Positions 7,101 to 9,626 of a stretch of 9,626 nt of DNA are shown in pieces. The stretch covers positions 1-9,626 of the forward strand of contig JAHZFN010000240.1 of the NCBI GenBank assembly GCA_019421315.1, written 5' to 3'. The translations under genes and the position numbers were made by a program. Below the pieces are notes generated by a model, which saw only the letters and a list, made by a program, of their open reading frames with translations, had not been told where the DNA came from and ran no database searches. This DNA comes from Peptococcaceae bacterium. Lineage in GTDB: Bacteria; Bacillota; Dehalobacteriia; UBA4068; UBA4997. The stretch's first letter is position 1; the number at the start of each line of letters is the position of its first letter.

Positions 7101-7129
7101 ATTTTAGCACAAAGGTTTTGCTTTGTAAA
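7101..7129 (-). promoter_or_regulatory. Promoter of the B12 riboswitch-transporter transcript
   Basis: On the minus strand TTTACA (7129-7124, 5/6) is followed after exactly 17 bp by TAAAAT (7106-7101, 5/6), with the extended -10 motif TGC before it. Transcription would start near 7094, about 14 nt before the aptamer, so the whole switch is transcribed. The leader to the ATG is about 430 nt. The stretch 7130-7243 upstream is AT-rich and I see nothing in it. Confidence 0.8.
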
Positions 7130-7237
7130 GTTTAATTTTGCTAATTATTTAATTTTTTAGTAAAAATTCAAAATCTTTTATATTAATACACATTATATAA
7201 ATTACGGTGCGTTTTTTTTTGTGAGGTAGCTTTATAC

Positions 7238-7275
7238 AAAAAACCTCAATCTTTTAGTTTGCAGTCGGATTGAGG
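7238..7275 (-). terminator. Rho-independent terminator of the 146-residue protein gene
   Basis: CCTCAATC (minus 7275-7268) pairs with GATTGAGG (7251-7244) around a 16-nt loop. At least six T follow on the minus strand (7243-7238). It begins 11 nt after the stop codon and separates this gene from the riboswitch promoter. Confidence 0.85.
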
Positions 7276-7286
7276 CTTTATTATTT

Positions 7287-7727
7287 TTATTTTTTGGCCG
7301 GCGGCAGAGCTTTGCCTGCTCCTGTGTCATAATGCTTGAAGATTTTTTCGTCCTCGTAAACCATGCCTTTTAAAAGCTGATGAATATCTTTATCGTTCAG
7401 CGCCTGGTGCAGCTTGATGGATTCAATAACGGCTTTCATATACATTTTTTTCTGTTCCCAAGGCAAAAGGTTGCGCAAAACCTTGGCTTTGTACTGTTCG
7501 ATATCAATGATTTCAATATCGGGTTCTTTTTGCAGCTTCAATTTGGTGATTTCGTCGTTATAGGGATTGTTTTCCCGAACCTCTGTGATGTATCTCCGCA
7601 GTTCTCTGGTAAAAACGGAGCAGTTAAACATCATTTGACATTTTTTTATTTCCTGAACGATTTTGTCCACGCTTGGATTACCTGTGTTGGCGTCGATGAT
7701 TTCGGCACATTTATCGTAAAAGCCCAT
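7287..7727 (-). CDS. Hypothetical protein, 146 residues, unrecognised
   Basis: I do not recognise this family. The product is soluble, with no signal peptide or membrane segment, and looks mostly helical. It has charged stretches (IVQEIKKCQ; ELRRYITEVRENN), an acidic middle (EPDIEIIDIEQYKAK), helices such as LLPWEQKKMYMKAVIESI, and a basic tail ending LPPAKK. It has three cysteines (residues 7, 30 and 36) but no clear metal or catalytic motif. The gene is real: a perfect AGGAGGT sits 6 nt before the ATG, a strong extended -10 promoter lies upstream, and a terminator lies just downstream. It is monocistronic, lying on the same strand between the cotJC remnant and the B12-controlled transporter. 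It does not obviously belong to either. A sporulation role is possible from position only. Confidence 0.8.
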   Translation of the reverse strand: MGFYDKCAEIIDANTGNPSVDKIVQEIKKCQMMFNCSVFTRELRRYITEVRENNPYNDEITKLKLQKEPDIEIIDIEQYKAKVLRNLLPWEQKKMYMKAVIESIKLHQALNDKDIHQLLKGMVYEDEKIFKHYDTGAGKALPPAKK

Positions 7728-7763
7728 AATATACCTCCTGTTTTTAACGTATATTCCCTTTAT

Positions 7764-7793
7764 ATTTTAGCATTATATACAGCGTGGGGTCAA
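7764..7793 (-). promoter_or_regulatory. Promoter for the 146-residue protein gene
   Basis: On the minus strand TTGACC (7793-7788, 5/6) is 18 bp from TAAAAT (7769-7764, 5/6), with the extended -10 TGC directly before it. The predicted start is about 30 nt before the ATG. The -10 element TGCTAAAAT is identical to that of the riboswitch promoter. This argues for vegetative sigma-A control. Confidence 0.7.
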
Positions 7794-7824
7794 GAAAAAA
7801 CAAAATAAACTTAAGCCGCAAACA

Positions 7825-7861
7825 AAAACAAGGGCGAAAAAATTTTTTTCGTCCTTGTTTT
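7825..7861. terminator. Long hairpin terminator downstream of the cotJC remnant
   Basis: An 18-nt arm (7825-7842, AAAACAAGGGCGAAAAAA) pairs with 7844-7861 with one non-Watson-Crick position. T-rich sequence follows on both strands (CTTGTTTTTTATT on plus; TGTTTGCGGC on minus). It lies about 80 nt after the cotJC stop, between that gene and the next promoter, so it should end the cotJ transcript. Confidence 0.65.
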
Positions 7862-7941
7862 CTTGTTTTTTATTAGATTTTCGGTTTGGCAAATATTAAA
7901 AAAAATGCTATTTGCCTGCTTTGGCTCTTGGCTTTCGGCAT

Positions 7942-8352
7942 TTATTTGTCAAATTCTATGTTGACAGCGTAGAAATTTTTGCTGTTCATGCGGTCTTTGC
8001 TGTTTTCCAAAGCCTCTCCGAACCTTTGGAAATGTACGATTTCCCTTTCCCGTAGGAATTTGATGGGATCCATGACGTCGGGGTCATCGATTAAACGAAT
8101 GATGTTGTCATAGGTTGTACGGGCTTTCTGTTCCGCCGCCAAATCTTCCGTCAGATCAGTAATCAAATCGCCCTTTGATTGAAATGTGGCGGCGCTCCAA
8201 GGCACTCCGGCCGCAGAAACGGGATAAATGCCCGTTGTGTGATCCACATAATACGGTTCAAAGCCCTGTTCCTTAATTTGGTCGATTGTTAAATCACGGG
8301 TCAGCTGATGCACAATGGCGGAAACCATTTCCATATGTGCCAATTCGTCGGT
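7942..8352 (-). pseudogene. cotJC: C-terminal part of a CotJC / manganese-catalase-family spore coat gene, interrupted 5'
   Basis: The 136 codons from ACC at 8352 to the stop at 7942 match the CotJC/manganese catalase family. They read TDELAHMEMVSAIVHQL, then YYVDHTTGIYPVSAAGVPW, SKGDLITDLTEDLAAEQKAR, and the family hallmark FLREREIVHFQRFGEAL. The metal-binding ExxH pair (ELAH) and the later Glu/His pair in EREIVH are present. About 55-60 N-terminal residues, including the first glutamate ligand, are missing. Upstream the frame leaves the family after the Thr codon and meets TAA at 8364-8362. No ribosome binding site precedes any possible start, so the fragment is not a gene by itself. CotJC is made in the mother cell and sits in the inner spore coat in Bacillus. 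The break is at a serine recombinase gene, so the 5' half probably lies at the far end of an inserted element. The remnant has no frameshift, so the insertion is recent or the gene is rejoined by excision. Confidence 0.88.
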
Positions 8353-8364
8353 ACGCTGTTGTTA
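8346..8364. other. Predicted attachment-site junction (att) of the element in cotJC
   Basis: CotJC similarity stops between the ACC codon (8352-8350) and the in-frame TAA (8364-8362), and the recombinase gene ends at 8379. An intact gene would read Gly-Thr before the Asp-Glu-Leu-Ala-His motif. The minus-strand GT at 8354-8353 before ACC would complete such a Gly codon, so GT is a plausible 2-bp crossover core. The other half-site is outside the window. Confidence 0.5.
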
Positions 8365-8378
8365 TCCGTAAAATGATT

Positions 8379-9626
8379 TCAGCTTTGCTTTGGCAGTTTG
8401 GGGTAAACGGTTATCGAAAAATTCATTGGGTCGGCGTGCCTGCCGCCGACAGTCCGTATATAGACGATTTTTTCAATCAGCTCTTTCAGCATACGGTTTT
8501 TGGCTTCCGCCGTGTTCAGTTTGGAGTAAATTGCCGCTATTTGTTCGATTTTCGGCGGTGGATTGGGGGCTTTACTCTTTTGCTGTTGCAGTATGTTGAT
8601 TTGTGTTTTAATGTATGTAATGCTTTTGATGTTGTTTTGTTTTTTTTGGGTGGTGATTTGCAGGCGTTCCCCAAATGTCGTCGCTGAATAAACGCCTTGC
8701 TCCAATAAATCATGGATGTTTGCCAGCTGTTTATCCAAAGTGTTTTGTTCTTTTTGCAGTTTGTTCAAAGCGGCAGTTTGGTTTTTGATGTCAGCTGCAA
8801 TTTGCTTTTGTCGGTTTTTGATATAGTCTTGCAGATTTTCCGCCGTGTTTATGCTGTAATTTTGTAGCCAAACCGTCAAAAAATCCAAAAGCTTTTGCTC
8901 AACATTGTTGAGTGCCGCTCCGTGATTGGGGCAGCCGGCAGTTGGGCAGATTAAAGCTTCGGCTGTATTTTTTTGCCGGTTAAACGGCTTTCTCTGCATT
9001 TTTTTGCCGCAAATTCCGCAGTACACCAAACCGCAGAGAGGATTTTTGGTGATGCGTTTTTGGGGAATATGTCCTTTACGGCGGCTTTGAAAAATTTTTT
9101 GTGCCTTTTGCCATTGCTCGGCGGTAATCAAAGGCTTGTGCAGTCCGTTGCATAGCAGGCATCCGCTGTTTTGGGGGCGGCTGACGGTTATTTTGCCGTT
9201 TTGCACGGTTTTGGTTTGCGGGCGGTGCCTCCAGCGTATTTTGCCGATATAAACGGGGTTTTGTAAAATGCCCCTGACCGTGGAATAGCACCACGGTTTG
9301 CCTGTGCGTGTCGGAATATGCAGGCGATTCAGCTCATTGGCTATCATTTGGGCGCCCATTTCACGGTATGAGCCGTCGGCGGCTGTTTGCCCCTCGTTGT
9401 AAAAACGGAAAATCATTTGCACCGTTTCTGCTTCCTGTGGCAGCGGCGTCAAAACGCAGCCTTTGCCGTTGGGTGCTTTAATCGTTTTGTAGCCGTAGGG
9501 GTCGGCACCCTGCCATTTGCCCTCCTGAGCGGAGGCAGTCCGCCCTTGCTGCAGACGACGGTTGATGGTTTTGTATTCTCGGCGGCTCATGAACAAGCCG
9601 AACTCGAAATATTCCTCGTCAAATTC
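8379..9626 (-). CDS. Large serine recombinase, C-terminal part (5' end beyond the window)
   Basis: The frame is open to the right edge, giving 415 residues. The catalytic resolvase domain (about 130-150 residues with the active-site serine) lies outside. The visible part begins with the linking helix (EFGLFMSRREYKTINRRLQQGR). The recombinase domain follows at about 35-150, with ADPYGYK, the family stretch IANELNRLHIPTRTGKPW and ILQNPVYIGKI. A zinc ribbon comes next (CGICGKKMQ, then CPTAGC), then a long Gln/Lys-rich coiled coil and a C-terminal segment ending KLPKQS. ATG codons at 9590 and a TTG at 9596 are internal, not starts. Such enzymes integrate and excise phages, integrative elements and sporulation intervening elements, and their genes usually lie next to one att site. 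This one stops 26 bp from the truncated cotJC, on the same strand, so it very likely made that insertion. Confidence 0.92.
   Translation of the reverse strand, partial: EFDEEYFEFGLFMSRREYKTINRRLQQGRTASAQEGKWQGADPYGYKTIKAPNGKGCVLTPLPQEAETVQMIFRFYNEGQTAADGSYREMGAQMIANELNRLHIPTRTGKPWCYSTVRGILQNPVYIGKIRWRHRPQTKTVQNGKITVSRPQNSGCLLCNGLHKPLITAEQWQKAQKIFQSRRKGHIPQKRITKNPLCGLVYCGICGKKMQRKPFNRQKNTAEALICPTAGCPNHGAALNNVEQKLLDFLTVWLQNYSINTAENLQDYIKNRQKQIAADIKNQTAALNKLQKEQNTLDKQLANIHDLLEQGVYSATTFGERLQITTQKKQNNIKSITYIKTQINILQQQKSKAPNPPPKIEQIAAIYSKLNTAEAKNRMLKELIEKIVYIRTVGGRHADPMNFSITVYPKLPKQS

Noticed and set aside
7942..8343. CotJC fragment as a complete gene starting at TTG 8343
   Set aside because: The TTG codes the conserved Leu of ELAH, no ribosome binding site precedes it, and the N-terminal third of the family is missing.
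8286..8687. Plus-strand 133-residue frame crossing the cotJC-recombinase junction
   Set aside because: It runs antisense to both supported reading frames, with no start signal or domain.
9076..9294. Minus-strand 72-residue frame inside the recombinase gene
   Set aside because: It is an out-of-frame shadow of the recombinase, low in complexity and without start signals.

Overview
The window looks like chromosome of an anaerobic, endospore-forming, AT-rich member of the Bacillota (probably Clostridia). The signs are a CotJC-type spore coat/manganese-catalase gene, a secreted protein with a 'copper amine oxidase N-terminal' (stalk) domain, a DUF4430 lipoprotein, Gram-positive ribosome binding sites, A/T-rich intergenic DNA with sigma-A-like promoters, and many rho-independent terminators. 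No genus can be fixed from the sequence alone.

Layout. (1) 137-1793, minus strand: a PucR-family regulator with its own terminator. (2) 1794-2230: a divergent control region with a good promoter for the next gene and a 10-bp perfect inverted repeat flanking its -10 box. (3) 2231-4462, plus: a 743-residue exported protein with a two-part stalk domain, beta-rich Ig-like modules and a large C-terminal region I do not recognise. (4) 4708-5112, plus: a small DUF4430 (transcobalamin-C-terminal-like) lipoprotein ending at a strong hairpin terminator. (5) 5382-6665, minus: a 427-residue AspT/YidE-type membrane transporter with two internally repeated TSTPA motifs and no cytoplasmic TrkA_C (RCK) insert. 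(6) 6873-7129, minus: the leader of that transporter, with a near-consensus promoter, a compact cobalamin (B12) riboswitch aptamer and a classic intrinsic terminator. The transporter should therefore be made mainly when B12 is scarce. (7) 7287-7727, minus: an unrecognised 146-residue protein with its own promoter and terminator. (8) 7942-8352, minus: the C-terminal 136 codons of a CotJC/manganese catalase gene, cut off just before the first metal-binding ExxH motif. (9) 8379-9626, minus: the C-terminal 415 residues of a large serine recombinase, whose stop codon lies 26 bp from the cotJC remnant.

Two arrangements deserve attention. First, a recombinase gene abutting a cleanly truncated but otherwise open mother-cell spore gene is the arrangement of sporulation-controlled intervening elements such as skin in sigK. 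I propose that 8353 onward is one end of an element inserted in cotJC, with the 5' half of cotJC beyond the right edge. Whether it is excised during sporulation cannot be read from here. Second, a B12 riboswitch drives a transporter family that I do not know as a standard member of B12 regulons, and a lipoprotein with a transcobalamin-like domain is encoded convergently next to it. A role in uptake of cobalamin, a corrinoid precursor or cobalt, or of a metabolite that bypasses a B12-dependent step, is a testable inference.
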